64,000 nucleotides of DNA, from NCBI RefSeq assembly GCF_900604355.1, contig NZ_UWOE01000001.1, positions 2,170,001 through 2,234,000 on the forward strand, read 5' to 3'. A program made the position numbers and the translations under genes. Under the pieces are notes generated by a model. That model was not told the origin of the DNA and did not search any database. It saw nothing but the letters and a program-made list of their open reading frames with translations. Below are positions 26,008 through 34,834 of the stretch, one piece after another. Numbering within the stretch: the stretch's first letter is position 1; every line of letters begins with the position of its first letter. This DNA comes from Luxibacter massiliensis (GTDB lineage Bacteria > Bacillota > Clostridia > Lachnospirales > Lachnospiraceae).

Positions 26008-26531
26008 TTGCCCCCTCCCGTCAATTCCTTCCACATAATATCTCTTAAATACCCGCCATACTTTCTCTTAGTGGCCACAAGGGTATACCCCTGCCCTGTG
26101 ATATTATTTCTGCTAAATCTATTATCCGGGTGCACTGTACACATCAGGTAACGGTAACCCATGTCCCTTAAATCCTTTTCTGCCATCTGCATCATTTTGT
26201 ACTGAAGCTTTTTCCCCCGATATTCGGGGAGCACGGCAGCAGTATCCATATGAGCCACTTTCTGCAGTTGATCTTGCGCAATCCCTGCATCCACCCCTAA
26301 ATTATCCTCAACATTTCCCGGCAGCACTACAAAAAGCACCCCTGCCATCTGTCCTTTCCCCTCATCGAAAGCCTGGTACAAAATCCCCCGGCCTGACTGC
26401 ATACGCTCTCTTAACCATTCCTTTTCTTCAATTACAAACCATTCTTTTGTGTCTGTCTGCCTCCACACCTTTTCCATCAGTCTGGCTGCCTCGTCCAGGC
26501 TTTCAGCCGACGACCGCTCAATCCGTATCAT
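26004..26531 (-). CDS. GNAT family N-acetyltransferase, coupled to the WYL regulator
   Basis: 175-aa GNAT protein. Seen: GVLFVVLPGNVEDNLGVDAGI, motif A with AAVLPEYRGKKLQYKMMQMAEK, and CTVHPDNRFSRNNITGQGYTLVATKRKYGGYLRDIM, which resembles GNATs acting on small molecules. It ends within the start of the WYL gene. Substrate unknown. Confidence 0.78.
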   Translation of the reverse strand: MIRIERSSAESLDEAARLMEKVWRQTDTKEWFVIEEKEWLRERMQSGRGILYQAFDEGKGQMAGVLFVVLPGNVEDNLGVDAGIAQDQLQKVAHMDTAAVLPEYRGKKLQYKMMQMAEKDLRDMGYRYLMCTVHPDNRFSRNNITGQGYTLVATKRKYGGYLRDIMWKELTGGGK

Positions 26532-26588
26532 TTCCTTACCTGCCCAATATTTTATTTCCGCCTGCCAAAGGCGGAGAGAAACCCAACC

Positions 26589-27059
26589 TTATTTCACACC
26601 TCTGTCCGGGGGGGACTCCCATGACATAAACAATTCCACTTCCCCCAGCTCTGTATCCATTTCCGCCTTGTCTATTTTAAACCCATGGGTAAGATAAAAC
26701 TCCATTGCCCTATCGTTCTTTCTATATACATGGAGGCTGAGGCAGCGGGTTTGCTCCATGCAAAACTTTAAAAGCCTGCTGCCATAGCCTTGGCCGCGGC
26801 TGTCCTTTTCCACAAAAATCCCCGCCAAATACTGTCCCTGCAAACCAGCGAATCCAAGAATTCTTTCACTTTGTTCACATAGATATACTTCAGCGCCAAA
26901 AATCATTTCCCTTACATACTTTTCTTGCCCTTCCCAATAAGACGGATCAATAAAACTATGGGTTTCCTTATTGGCAATCATCCAAATTTCCATTACTCTA
27001 TCTATATCTTTCTCCTCCATAGGGCGGATTTTAAGTTTAGGTTCCTTCTCCAATATCAT
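26589..27059 (-). CDS. GNAT family N-acetyltransferase (YjaB-like)
   Basis: GNAT protein of about 156 aa. Seen: IRPMEEKDIDRVMEIWMIANKETHSFID, motif A IFVEKDSRGQGYGSRLLKFC, and LHVYRKNDRAMEFYLTHGFKI near the C terminus, the pattern of YjaB-type acetyltransferases. ATG 27059 is preferred over ATG 27080 because a TATAAT lies just 2 nt before the latter. Substrate unknown. Confidence 0.78.
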   Translation of the reverse strand: MILEKEPKLKIRPMEEKDIDRVMEIWMIANKETHSFIDPSYWEGQEKYVREMIFGAEVYLCEQSERILGFAGLQGQYLAGIFVEKDSRGQGYGSRLLKFCMEQTRCLSLHVYRKNDRAMEFYLTHGFKIDKAEMDTELGEVELFMSWESPPDRGVK

Positions 27060-27155
27060 AAGTACTCTTACCACTCCCATATATTATATTCTGCCTTATT
27101 TTGGTCCCGGGTCTCAGGCATTCCTGGGCAATACAGTTTAAAATATACCCTGAAA

Positions 27156-27758
27156 CTACACAATCTGGACGCCCAGCAATTTTGTAATCTCCCCAGCCTG
27201 GAACATATTGATTTTCATGCCCTCCACTTCCCGGAAAGTATCAGACAACAAAATATTTTCTATATTGCTGTCTGAGAAATCCATCCCCTTAAGTTCAGTC
27301 CTAAAAAAATCAACCCCAGAAAAATCTGTTTTAGAAATCACTGTGTTCTTGAATTTAACTTCTGAAAAAAACGCATCCTTGAGTGAACAAGCCCCCAGGG
27401 TACTGCCCTCCCATGTGCTGCCGCCAAAATTGGACAGCTCAAGGCAGCATCCCGAAAATTCTGTCTCCTTAAATACTGCTTTCCCAAAAACAGCACCGCT
27501 GCCCTTGCAGCCTGAAACCCTGCTCTTTTTCCAATAACTTCCTGAAAAACAGCAGTTAGAAAAATCGCACCTATCCAGCAGGCACTGGTAAAAAGCTGCA
27601 CCTTCAAAATCACATTCCAGAAATCTGCATTTCTCAAACCTCACCTGCATAAACTCTACTTTCTGCACATTTACACTTTTCAAGGTTTCTCCTGTAAACA
27701 CACAGTCTCTTGCAGGTAATTCATCCATACAAGCCTGCTTTATCCTTTCTTCCAGCAT
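27156..27758 (-). CDS. Pentapeptide-repeat protein
   Basis: 200 aa. Seen: many A(D/N)LXX-like five-residue repeats from residue ~20 to ~185 (VRFEKCRFLECDFEGAAF; FSNCCFSGSYW; FGKAVFKETEFSG; KNTVISKTDFSGVDFFRTELKGMDFSDS), which form a right-handed quadrilateral beta helix. Cys often occupies the repeat positions (about 14 in total). Qnr/MfpA relatives protect gyrase by DNA mimicry, but this protein is not acidic enough to claim that. Stand-alone gene. Confidence 0.85.
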   Translation of the reverse strand: MLEERIKQACMDELPARDCVFTGETLKSVNVQKVEFMQVRFEKCRFLECDFEGAAFYQCLLDRCDFSNCCFSGSYWKKSRVSGCKGSGAVFGKAVFKETEFSGCCLELSNFGGSTWEGSTLGACSLKDAFFSEVKFKNTVISKTDFSGVDFFRTELKGMDFSDSNIENILLSDTFREVEGMKINMFQAGEITKLLGVQIV

Positions 27759-27807
27759 ACTGCATCCCCCCTTACTTTATTCCCTGACCTGCAGCGTCTC
27801 AATACTT

Positions 27808-27852
27808 GGTTTAGGACGTATGAAAATGTAAAAAGGCTACGTCCTAAATTGA
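27808..27852. repeat. Family D dispersed hairpin repeat, copy 3
   Basis: TTTAGGACGTA pairs with TACGTCCTAAA around a ~17-nt loop containing AAAAAGG, and is followed by TTGAAA. Same core as copies at 17688 and 19500, but the ACACCACTAAA part is missing. Confidence 0.55.
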
Positions 27853-27861
27853 AAATATATG

Positions 27862-28350
27862 CTAATGCAGTTCCTGATTCAGGTGATATCTGGCCTCTTC
27901 GGCAGTCTTTTTATCTGTATAAAGGGAATATGTTGTGTTATTGTTCTCGCTCTCCCCCAGACGGCCCAGTATATGAGCGTCCCGGCCAGCATGGCGTTTT
28001 ATCCTGACATCGAAAGCTATTCCTTTATTAAGCAAGATTTCTTTTGCTTTTATATACTGTTCTATTTCCATCGTAATAAATACTTCCTGTCGGTTCCAGA
28101 ATGTTAGTTCTGACGGCAGGCAGAATATAATCAAAAGTGCCAGCACCAGTACGGCCGTAGCTATATACAAGGGCATAAACCCCACTGCCCTTCCTGCCAC
28201 AAATACGCTGGTGGGCCCGTCTGCGCCACCAATTATTGAAATAGTATTTTCTACTTTATGGGTCATCCGTATTGCCAGGAGACTCAGGACAATCCCAACT
28301 CCACTTAAAACGCTTAAGATCCATAATATGGCTTTCCTTGCCTTTTTCAT
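27862..28350 (-). CDS. Small membrane protein with a decarboxylase-beta (OadB)-like motif
   Basis: 162 aa. Seen: an N-terminal transmembrane helix (ILWILSVLSGVGIVLSLLAI), the segment SIIGGADGPTSVFVAGR, which matches the conserved SIIGGADGPT motif of Na+-pumping decarboxylase beta subunits, a second helix (MPLYIATAVLVLALLIIFCL), then a ~70-residue soluble tail (EIEQYIKAKEILLNKGIAFDV...TTYSLYTDKKTAEEARYHLNQ). The true beta subunit has ~9-11 helices, so this is not a pump. Function unknown. Confidence 0.6.
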   Translation of the reverse strand: MKKARKAILWILSVLSGVGIVLSLLAIRMTHKVENTISIIGGADGPTSVFVAGRAVGFMPLYIATAVLVLALLIIFCLPSELTFWNRQEVFITMEIEQYIKAKEILLNKGIAFDVRIKRHAGRDAHILGRLGESENNNTTYSLYTDKKTAEEARYHLNQELH

Positions 28351-28437
28351 CCATTCTGCTCCTTATAGCATATCCTAGCATACAAGCACCTATTTGCTAT
28401 CTGTCCCCGCTAATGCTCTTTACTGCTTCCGGCCTTC

Positions 28438-29616
28438 CTATCTGGCAGCCTGATAGATACGGTACATATCCTCCTTGTCCAGCACTTTCACACACCCTAT
28501 AGTCCTCTGTCCCTGGAAGCTACACTTATCAGCGAGCATTTTTATCTGGCCATCGTCAGGATGAATACCGAGTTCCTCCATGCATACTGGCATATGGATG
28601 GAGCGGAAATATTCTTCCAATGCCTGAATTCCTCTCATTCCATCTCCTATGATATCTCCAGTATTCTCCACATCCATAACGTGAAATCCAAACTGTGCAA
28701 AACGGTCAGGCCGGCCATCTAAAACATATCTGGCCCAGCTTCCCCATACTGCCGACAGGCCTGCTCCATGGGCCACGTCAAACATGCCCCCCAGCTCGTG
28801 CTCCAACTGGTGGGTTGCCCAGTCGCCGCCATCCGTCCCACAGCCTGTCAACCCGTTGTGGGAAAGGCTTCCGGCCCACATCACTTCTGCCCTGGCCTTA
28901 TAATTTTTTGGATCCTTCAGCAAAATTAACGCATTCTTCATGACTGTACGCATCAGTTGCTCACTGATTCTGTCTGTCATCTCCATATTATCAGATTGGT
29001 TCAAATATCTCTCCAACGTATGCATGATAATATCCACACACCCGCTCATCGTCTGATATTCCGGAAGGGTCATAGTCAGCTCAGGATTCATGACTGCAAA
29101 TCTGGGCCTGGACAAGTCACTGCTGTATCCTCTCTTGATTCCTCCGTCCTCATTGGTAATTACTGAAGATGCGCTCATTTCAGATCCAGCCGCCGCAATC
29201 GTCAAAACCACACCTATTGGCAGGCAGGCGCCAGCTTTCCTTTTTCTGCTATAAAAGTCCCATACATCCCCCTCGTTTAAGACTCCGTACCCGATTGCCT
29301 TGGCTGAATCAACGACACTTCCGCCCCCTACAGCCAGGATAAAATCAACAGATTCCCGCTTACACAACTCAATGCCTTCATATACAAGTGACAGATGGGG
29401 ATTGGGTACAACCCCTCCCAGGGAAATCCAGTTCACACCTGCCTCATCCAGAGAATGGCATATCCTGCCCAGAAGTCCTGAGCGCTCTGCACTGCTGCTG
29501 CCATAATGTACAAGCACTTTTTTACATCCATATTCCTTAACTAACGCCCCTGTTCTTTCCTCTGTCCCTTTTCCAAATATCACTTTGGTCGGCGTATAAT
29601 ACTGAAAATTTTCCAT
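28438..29616 (-). CDS. Iron-containing alcohol dehydrogenase (butanol dehydrogenase-like)
   Basis: Type III Fe-dependent alcohol dehydrogenase of ~392 aa. Seen: NAD(P)-binding VDFILAVGGGSVVDSAKAI (GGGSxxD), metal ligands Asp/His in IMHTLERYL, THQLEHELGGMFDVAHGAGLS and the later His residues. Opening MENFQYYTPTKVIFGKG and overall length fit the YqhD/BdhA group, usually NADPH-dependent and active on short-chain aldehydes. ATG 29616 has GGGGAG 7 nt upstream; the gene starts 13 nt after the cysteine hydrolase ends, so they form an operon. Confidence 0.9.
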   Translation of the reverse strand: MENFQYYTPTKVIFGKGTEERTGALVKEYGCKKVLVHYGSSSAERSGLLGRICHSLDEAGVNWISLGGVVPNPHLSLVYEGIELCKRESVDFILAVGGGSVVDSAKAIGYGVLNEGDVWDFYSRKRKAGACLPIGVVLTIAAAGSEMSASSVITNEDGGIKRGYSSDLSRPRFAVMNPELTMTLPEYQTMSGCVDIIMHTLERYLNQSDNMEMTDRISEQLMRTVMKNALILLKDPKNYKARAEVMWAGSLSHNGLTGCGTDGGDWATHQLEHELGGMFDVAHGAGLSAVWGSWARYVLDGRPDRFAQFGFHVMDVENTGDIIGDGMRGIQALEEYFRSIHMPVCMEELGIHPDDGQIKMLADKCSFQGQRTIGCVKVLDKEDMYRIYQAAR

Positions 29617-29629
29617 CTTCCGGCTCCCC

Positions 29630-30154
29630 CTACTCATTTATAATATCTATATGGCACATCTTCATAGCTTCCAGCGCACGGCTATGACTCTTAGGTGTAA
29701 CCCCGGCACAGCAGGAAGCATCGACTATTACTGGCACTTCCGGCAAATATGCTTTTAAAAGCATTGCATTAGAAATCACACAAATATCTGTACAAAGCCC
29801 TATAAGTGTGATGCTCTCTATAGGTTCTTTATGTCTGTGATATTCCTGCAGCTTTTCACTAAGATAAAGACTGCCAAATCCTGGTTTATTGACCGGCTCC
29901 TCAGTTAATAATCCGGCAATTTCATGGCGGATCTCCCACCCCCGTGTACCCTGTATGCAATGCATAACCGGAAGGTGGGCCCCCTCCTGGGTTTCCATAT
30001 AATTGTCTGCATGAGTATCCCTGGTAGCCAGCACAAGACCGCCAAACTCTCTGATCCGCTCCACTACCCTGGGCACAATCTCCTGTGCTTCCTTAGTCCC
30101 CAATGCTCCGTCAATAAAATCATTTTGCATGTCAATCACTGCCAATACTTTCAT
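29630..30154 (-). CDS. Isochorismatase-family cysteine hydrolase (nicotinamidase-like)
   Basis: 174 aa. Seen: catalytic Asp in AVIDMQNDFI, the Lys in VNKPGFGSLY, and nucleophilic Cys in LIGLCTDICVISNAM, with the cis-peptide before it (the triad Asp-Lys-Cys). ATRDTHADNYMETQEGAHLPVMHCIQGTRGW resembles metal-binding nicotinamidases, including the Asp-x-His type motif. Deamidation of nicotinamide to nicotinate is the leading guess. First gene of a pair with the alcohol dehydrogenase. Confidence 0.85.
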   Translation of the reverse strand: MKVLAVIDMQNDFIDGALGTKEAQEIVPRVVERIREFGGLVLATRDTHADNYMETQEGAHLPVMHCIQGTRGWEIRHEIAGLLTEEPVNKPGFGSLYLSEKLQEYHRHKEPIESITLIGLCTDICVISNAMLLKAYLPEVPVIVDASCCAGVTPKSHSRALEAMKMCHIDIINE

Positions 30155-30280
30155 AATCCGCCCTATCCTTTCTTTATATTTGTGTTTCCAAATACAATCT
30201 CACTTCTCTGTCTTTCTCTAAATCTCTAAATCCCTCTTCCTCTCCACTTCGCCAAATATCCGCCAGTCTCCTTAAAAACT

Positions 30281-30347
30281 TATACCCAAAGGGCACCCCA
30301 TAACACATGTCCTTCGGACGGGGGGACTTCGTCCAATAAGGTAAACC
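30281..30347 (+). repeat. Family A three-hairpin repeat, single unit
   Basis: TATACCC-AAA-GGGCACCC, then GTCC-TTC-GGAC and GGAC-TTC-GTCC, ending AATAAGG. Divergent gap between the cysteine hydrolase and ogt. Confidence 0.75.
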
Positions 30348-30608
30348 CAACCCAGCAGGCTGCCAATATGCAAGAAGTATATATAATCCACAGCTTCCAA
30401 AATGTACATGAACTTATAAACTTAAATGCCTCTCAGTATTATAAAGTATACCATATCCTCTCTCCCTCCCGCAACTTATGCCCTGACCACTGGCCCACAA
30501 TTTAAGCCGTAATACAGCAGCCATGGCAGTTACTCCCGGGAAAGGAATCATTAACCATCCCCCAAGATCTAGAAATGTCTATAATAAGCTGTTATAATCA
30601 AAAAAGAA
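30348..30608. other. Gene-free stretch between the family A repeat and ogt
   Basis: No open frame of note. A -10-like TTATAAT is present near 30592-30598, ahead of the inverted repeat at 30609. Confidence 0.4.
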
Positions 30609-30656
30609 CCGTTGTTCTGTCCGTTTGTTTTTTACAGGCCAGACTCTAAACAACGG
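30609..30656 (+). other. Long-range inverted repeat in the ogt leader
   Basis: CCGTTGTT (30609-30616) is the reverse complement of AACAACGG (30649-30656). It sits after a TATAAT-like -10 and ends 41 nt before the ogt start, so it would fold in the transcript leader. Confidence 0.35.
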
Positions 30657-30696
30657 CTGCTCCCAGATAGTTTTTAGGTATATAAGGAGGAATTTT

Positions 30697-31230
30697 ATGC
30701 AATACATCAGCCATTACCACTCCCCTTTGGGAGATATTCTTTTAGCCGCAGATACGATCGGACTGACAGGATTATGGTTTGAAGGACAAAAATATTTTGC
30801 CCTGCATTTAGATAAGAAACATGAGGAGAGAGAACTCCCTGTATTCGAACAGGCCAAATGCTGGCTCCAAACTTATTTTTCTGGAAAAGAGCCTGATTTT
30901 ACAGTCCCCCTTCATTTTACAGGGACAGACTTCCAAAATCAGGTGTGGGAGATTCTCCGTTCCATTCCATACGGCAATACCATTACCTATGGCCAGGCCG
31001 CGAAACAGATAGCTGTAAAAAGAGGACTTCCCCATATGTCGGCCCAGGCAGTGGGCAGTGCCATCGGTCATAATCCTATGTCTGTCATTGTCCCCTGCCA
31101 CCGGGTTGTGGGGACAAACGGCAGTTTGACAGGATATGCCGGTGGAATTGATAAAAAAATAAAATTGTTGGAATTAGAAAATGTGGATATGAAGAATTTT
31201 TTTATTCCAAGAAAAGGGACAGCCCTCTAA
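30697..31230 (+). CDS. ogt: Methylated-DNA--[protein]-cysteine S-methyltransferase
   Basis: Suicide repair protein that removes alkyl groups from O6-methylguanine. Seen: small N-terminal domain, then the DNA-binding/catalytic domain with FQNQVWEILRSIPYGNTITYGQAAKQI, VGSAIGHNPMSVIVPCHRVVGTNG (acceptor Cys in PCHRV) and LTGYAGG. ~177 aa. ATG 30697 has AAGGAGG 6 nt upstream; upstream in-frame codons lack a ribosome binding site. Confidence 0.95.
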   Translation: MQYISHYHSPLGDILLAADTIGLTGLWFEGQKYFALHLDKKHEERELPVFEQAKCWLQTYFSGKEPDFTVPLHFTGTDFQNQVWEILRSIPYGNTITYGQAAKQIAVKRGLPHMSAQAVGSAIGHNPMSVIVPCHRVVGTNGSLTGYAGGIDKKIKLLELENVDMKNFFIPRKGTAL

Positions 31231-31385
31231 AAGCAGCTGATTCAAAAGACGCAAATCAGGCACAGAGATAAAAGCAGCCACGACTGCAGCTACAGATGCC
31301 GGATGAGGACAGTGAAGTACATAAAGCTTTGGGCCTCATCTCACATTTGAAGCATGCATGGTGGCTGTTTCTATGTCCCTCCCAA

Positions 31386-31928
31386 TCAGTGCAGGCTTTT
31401 AATCTCTGGATAATATTCCAGCTCCGCTTTTCCGATAATTGCATCATAGTTTACATATTTTATTTCCCAATAGCGGGAGTCCCAAGAATCATTCCTGTTA
31501 TCACCCATCATAAAATAACAGTCTGTGGGCACCCGGAAAGGCCCAAAATCTTCCGTTGCCGGTTCTTTAATATAACTCTCTTTGATCTTAGCTCCGTCAA
31601 CATACACACTGCCATCTCTTCCTTCCACAGTTTCACCTGGCAGTGCAATAATCCGTTTTAAATACTCCTTATTATTTTTCTCCGGCGACTGGAATAAGAC
31701 AATATCCCCTCTCTCTGGCCCATTTATAAGATATGCCTGCCGATTCACAAGAATCCAGCTCCCTGTCATGACAGTCTCTTCCATTGAGCCGGAGACAACC
31801 TGGGCATTGGCAACCAATGCTTTATTCAAAATAAATGTGACAGCCACAGCAATCATAATCACCTTCAGACATTCCATCAGTTCCCGGACAAACTTACTTT
31901 GGGGGAATCTCATTTTCTTCTTACTCAT
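31386..31928 (-). CDS. lepB: Type I signal peptidase
   Basis: Serine/lysine protease that removes signal peptides. Seen: one N-terminal transmembrane helix (IMIAVAVTFILNKALV), catalytic Ser in VVSGSMEETV, catalytic Lys in YLKRIIALPGETVEG, and GDNRNDSWDSR box E. ~180 aa. ATG 31928 overlaps the threonine aldolase stop by 4 nt (ATGA), with AGAGGA upstream. Confidence 0.95.
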   Translation of the reverse strand: MSKKKMRFPQSKFVRELMECLKVIMIAVAVTFILNKALVANAQVVSGSMEETVMTGSWILVNRQAYLINGPERGDIVLFQSPEKNNKEYLKRIIALPGETVEGRDGSVYVDGAKIKESYIKEPATEDFGPFRVPTDCYFMMGDNRNDSWDSRYWEIKYVNYDAIIGKAELEYYPEIKSLH

Positions 31929-32956
31929 CTCATCAAATCCTCTGACAGCCTTTTTACATTTTCTTCCGTCGTAGCCCAGCTTGTACAAAAACGGACGGCA
32001 CTGTGCAGATCATCAACCCTTTCCTGGTAAGAGAAATGATACTGTTCACTTAGACTTTTCAGTTTTCTGTCTGGCAGGATGGGAAATACCTGATTTGTTG
32101 TATTCTCCACCAGAAACGGGTATCCTGCTGCCTGACAGGCACGCCGTATCTCCCCGGCCAGGACATTTGCCCGTTTTCCCAGTTTGAAATATAACCCATT
32201 CTCAAACAGCGCTAAGAATTGTATGCCCAGAAGCCTGCCTTTTGCCAGCATGCCTCCTTTTTGTTTCATAATATACCGAAAATCCGTCTTCAGCTCATCA
32301 TTGGAAATTACTACAGCCTCTCCAAACAGTGCCCCCACCTTTGTGCCACCTATATAGAATACATCACAAAGTTGGGAAAGAGCCGCTAAATCCAGGTCAT
32401 TCCCCTCTGCTGTCAAACCATACCCCAGCCTGGCGCCGTCCAGAAATAAATACATTCCATATTTCCTGCAAACCAGGGACAACTCTTCTAGTTCTGCCCT
32501 ATTGTAAATCGTCCCCAGCTCTGTGGGATTGGAAATATACACCATTTTAGGCTGTACTGTATGCTCAAAGCTGTCATCCGCCCTGTGTCCCTGGCAATAT
32601 TGCTCTACCTGGCATGCCTTAATCTTCCCGTCCACAGAGGGAAGTACAAGCACTTTGTGCCCACATGCTTCGATGGCCCCTGTCTCATGTACATTAATAT
32701 GCCCCGAGCAGGCGGCAAGTACACCTTGGTGAGGACGCAGGGCAGCCGCAACCACCGTCAGGTTTGTCTGTGTCCCTCCTGTCAGAAAATGGACCCCAAG
32801 CCTTTCATCCCCGCACAGCCTGCATATCATCTCCCTTGCCTCCCGGCAATACACATCGTCCCCGTACCCCTCCGTCTGCTCCATGTTGGTACTACATAAC
32901 CTGGCCAAAACAGCCTCATGGGCACCTTCATTATAATCACAATTAAAATAAAGCAT
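31925..32956 (-). CDS. Low-specificity threonine aldolase-type PLP enzyme
   Basis: Fold-type I PLP enzyme of 343 aa that cleaves threonine/allo-threonine to glycine and acetaldehyde, or a related beta-eliminating lyase. Seen: HFLTGGTQTNLTVVAAALRPHQGVLAA, ETGAIEACGHKV, DGARLGYGL and the Schiff-base Lys in FYIGGTKVGALFGEA. Length and motifs fit LtaE-like enzymes. It starts 15 nt before nothing recognisable on the left and shares a 4-nt overlap with lepB downstream; upstream lies an intergenic gap of 374 nt shared with argG. Confidence 0.88.
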   Translation of the reverse strand: MLYFNCDYNEGAHEAVLARLCSTNMEQTEGYGDDVYCREAREMICRLCGDERLGVHFLTGGTQTNLTVVAAALRPHQGVLAACSGHINVHETGAIEACGHKVLVLPSVDGKIKACQVEQYCQGHRADDSFEHTVQPKMVYISNPTELGTIYNRAELEELSLVCRKYGMYLFLDGARLGYGLTAEGNDLDLAALSQLCDVFYIGGTKVGALFGEAVVISNDELKTDFRYIMKQKGGMLAKGRLLGIQFLALFENGLYFKLGKRANVLAGEIRRACQAAGYPFLVENTTNQVFPILPDRKLKSLSEQYHFSYQERVDDLHSAVRFCTSWATTEENVKRLSEDLMR

Positions 32957-33033
32957 CGGTGATCTCCTTCTGTCTGTATTAATATTTTGATTATACTACC
33001 GAAATAGAAAGTTTTCCAATATTTTTGTAAAAG

Positions 33034-33107
33034 GGGACAGACCCTCCTGCAAAGGGGTCTGTCCCTTTTGCAGGAGGGTCTGTCCCTTTTGCAGGAGGGT
33101 CTGTCCC
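33034..33107. repeat. Inverted plus tandem 21-bp repeats
   Basis: The arm 33034-33053 (begins GGGACAGACCC) is the reverse complement of two direct 21-bp copies at 33066-33086 and 33087-33107 (each ends GGGTCTGTCCC); a third, shorter arm ends at 33065. One arm can pair with any of three partners. Lies between the threonine aldolase and argG starts. Confidence 0.75.
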
Positions 33108-33172
33108 CTTTGCCCGCCATTTTCAGAATATTCTCTCTTCTCGACATGTATATTCACTGAATATGTTACACA

Positions 33173-33206
33173 TTTTATGCATATTTATAAGTTTTCATGC
33201 ATAAAA
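33173..33206. promoter_or_regulatory. ArgR-like operator palindrome upstream of argG
   Basis: TTTTATGCAT (33173-33182) is the exact reverse complement of ATGCATAAAA (33197-33206). With the TTGCAT at the -35, the region repeats the TGCATA core seen upstream of argC. Candidate ArgR sites. Confidence 0.6.
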
Positions 33207-33227
33207 TTAATTTCTTACCATTTTATA

Positions 33228-33256
33228 TTGCATAAATATTAAATATGGTGTATAGT
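33228..33256 (+). promoter_or_regulatory. argG promoter
   Basis: TTGCAT (33228-33233), 17-nt spacer ending GGTG, TATAGT (33251-33256). The argC promoter has the same -35, spacer length and GGTG before the -10, which points to a shared regulator. Confidence 0.75.
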
Positions 33257-33330
33257 ATGTCTTGACCTATTTAGAGTATACACTCAATGAGATTTCTTAA
33301 AATAACAGAATTTATCAGGAGGCAAATGAA

Positions 33331-34551
33331 ATGAGTAAAGAAAAGGTTGTATTGGCATATTCCGGCGGACTCGACACAACTGCGATTATTCCCTGGCTGA
33401 AGGAGAATTTTGATTATGAAGTTATATGCTGCTGTATCGACTGTGGGCAGGGCGAGGAGCTGGATGGACTGGAAGAACGGGCAAAGCTGTCCGGCGCTTC
33501 TAAACTGTACATAGAGAATATCATAGATGAATTCTGTGATGACTATATTATGCCTTGTGTAAAGGCTGGCGCAGTTTATGAGAATAAATATCTTCTTGGC
33601 ACTTCTATGGCACGCCCGGTAATTGCCAAGAAACTTGTTGAAATTGCCCGCAAGGAAGGGGCAACAGCTATCTGCCATGGTGCCACGGGAAAAGGCAATG
33701 ACCAGATTCGTTTTGAGCTGGGCATCAAAGCACTTGCTCCGGATATTAAAATCATAGCTCCCTGGAGAATGACCGATGTATGGACTATGCAGTCCCGGGA
33801 GGATGAAATCGAATACTGCAGGCAGCATGGCATTGACCTTCCCTTTGATGCAAAACATAGCTACAGCCGTGACCGCAACCTGTGGCATATCAGCCATGAA
33901 GGATTGGAGCTGGAAGATCCTGCAAATGAGCCAAATTACGAGGATCTTCTTGTTCTGGGAGTTTCACCGGAAAAAGCGCCTAATGAGGGCGAGTACGTAA
34001 CAATGACATTTGAGGCCGGTGTTCCGAAGAGCATCAATGGCGAAGAAATGAAGGTGTCTGAAATAATCACCAAGTTAAACGAGCTTGGAGGAAAACACGG
34101 AGTAGGAATCGTCGATATTGTAGAAAACCGTGTTGTAGGAATGAAATCCCGCGGTGTCTATGAAACTCCCGGGGGCACTATTTTGATGGAAGCACATGAC
34201 CAGCTTGAAGAGCTTGTACTGGACCGTGCGGCCTATGAAGTCAAGAAAGATTTAGGAAATAAATTTGCCCAAATTGTCTATGAGGGAAAATGGTTTACGC
34301 CGCTGCGCGAAGCAATTCAGGCATTTGTAGATGTGACACAGCAGTATGTAACTGGTGAAGTAAAATTTAAGCTCTACAAGGGTAATATCATAAAGGCGGG
34401 AACAACTTCCCCCTATTCACTGTACAGTGAGTCTCTTGCAAGCTTCACCACTGGTGAGTTATATGACCACCATGATGCGGAAGGGTTTATTAATCTCTTT
34501 GGCCTGCCACTAAAAGTCCGTGCCATGAAAATGCAGGAACTTGAAAAATAG
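33331..34551 (+). CDS. argG: Argininosuccinate synthase
   Basis: ATP-dependent ligation of citrulline and aspartate. Seen: N-terminal ATP pyrophosphatase loop AYSGGLDTTAIIPWLKE, GATGKGNDQIRFELG, and DAKHSYSRDRNLWHISHEG, all highly conserved. 406 aa. AGGAGG lies 8 nt before ATG 33331. Monocistronic; argH is not in the window. Controlled with argC by the matching operator-promoter. Confidence 0.97.
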   Translation: MSKEKVVLAYSGGLDTTAIIPWLKENFDYEVICCCIDCGQGEELDGLEERAKLSGASKLYIENIIDEFCDDYIMPCVKAGAVYENKYLLGTSMARPVIAKKLVEIARKEGATAICHGATGKGNDQIRFELGIKALAPDIKIIAPWRMTDVWTMQSREDEIEYCRQHGIDLPFDAKHSYSRDRNLWHISHEGLELEDPANEPNYEDLLVLGVSPEKAPNEGEYVTMTFEAGVPKSINGEEMKVSEIITKLNELGGKHGVGIVDIVENRVVGMKSRGVYETPGGTILMEAHDQLEELVLDRAAYEVKKDLGNKFAQIVYEGKWFTPLREAIQAFVDVTQQYVTGEVKFKLYKGNIIKAGTTSPYSLYSESLASFTTGELYDHHDAEGFINLFGLPLKVRAMKMQELEK

Positions 34552-34584
34552 CAGACATCCAGTAAAAGCTATCTGCCTTTTTTG
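34552..34584 (+). terminator. Weak terminator candidate directly after argG
   Basis: GCAGA...TCTGC hairpin (5-bp stem plus partial extension) ending in CTTTTTTG, right behind the argG stop. Confidence 0.45.
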
Positions 34585-34744
34585 ATCTGGTAAAATAGGA
34601 AGGTCCAATTCCTTAAGCAGGCAGTTTATAAGTAAACAATACTAAACTATGAATTATACCAGATGAATAGAAAAATGAAAAACTCTATGCCGCCACGAGA
34701 TGGTGTGCATCCAGTTAAATAGACAATCAAAAAATAAGTTTTCG

Positions 34745-34776
34745 TGTTGCCCGGTTTAAATCGGGCAACATTTTTT
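34745..34776 (+). terminator. Strong intrinsic terminator 190 nt downstream of argG
   Basis: TGTTGCCCG (34745-34753) and CGGGCAACA (34762-34770) form a 9-bp GC-rich stem followed by six T. Confidence 0.85.
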
Positions 34777-34834
34777 AATCCCTGCAAAGAACAGCAGCTT
34801 TTCATGCTTATTAAACCATGAATGTCCACTCAGT

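Noticed and set aside
32827..33147. 106-codon minus-strand frame with repeats GDRPSCKRDRPSCKRD
   Set aside because: It is the 21-bp repeat tract read as protein, and it overlaps the aldolase start in another frame.
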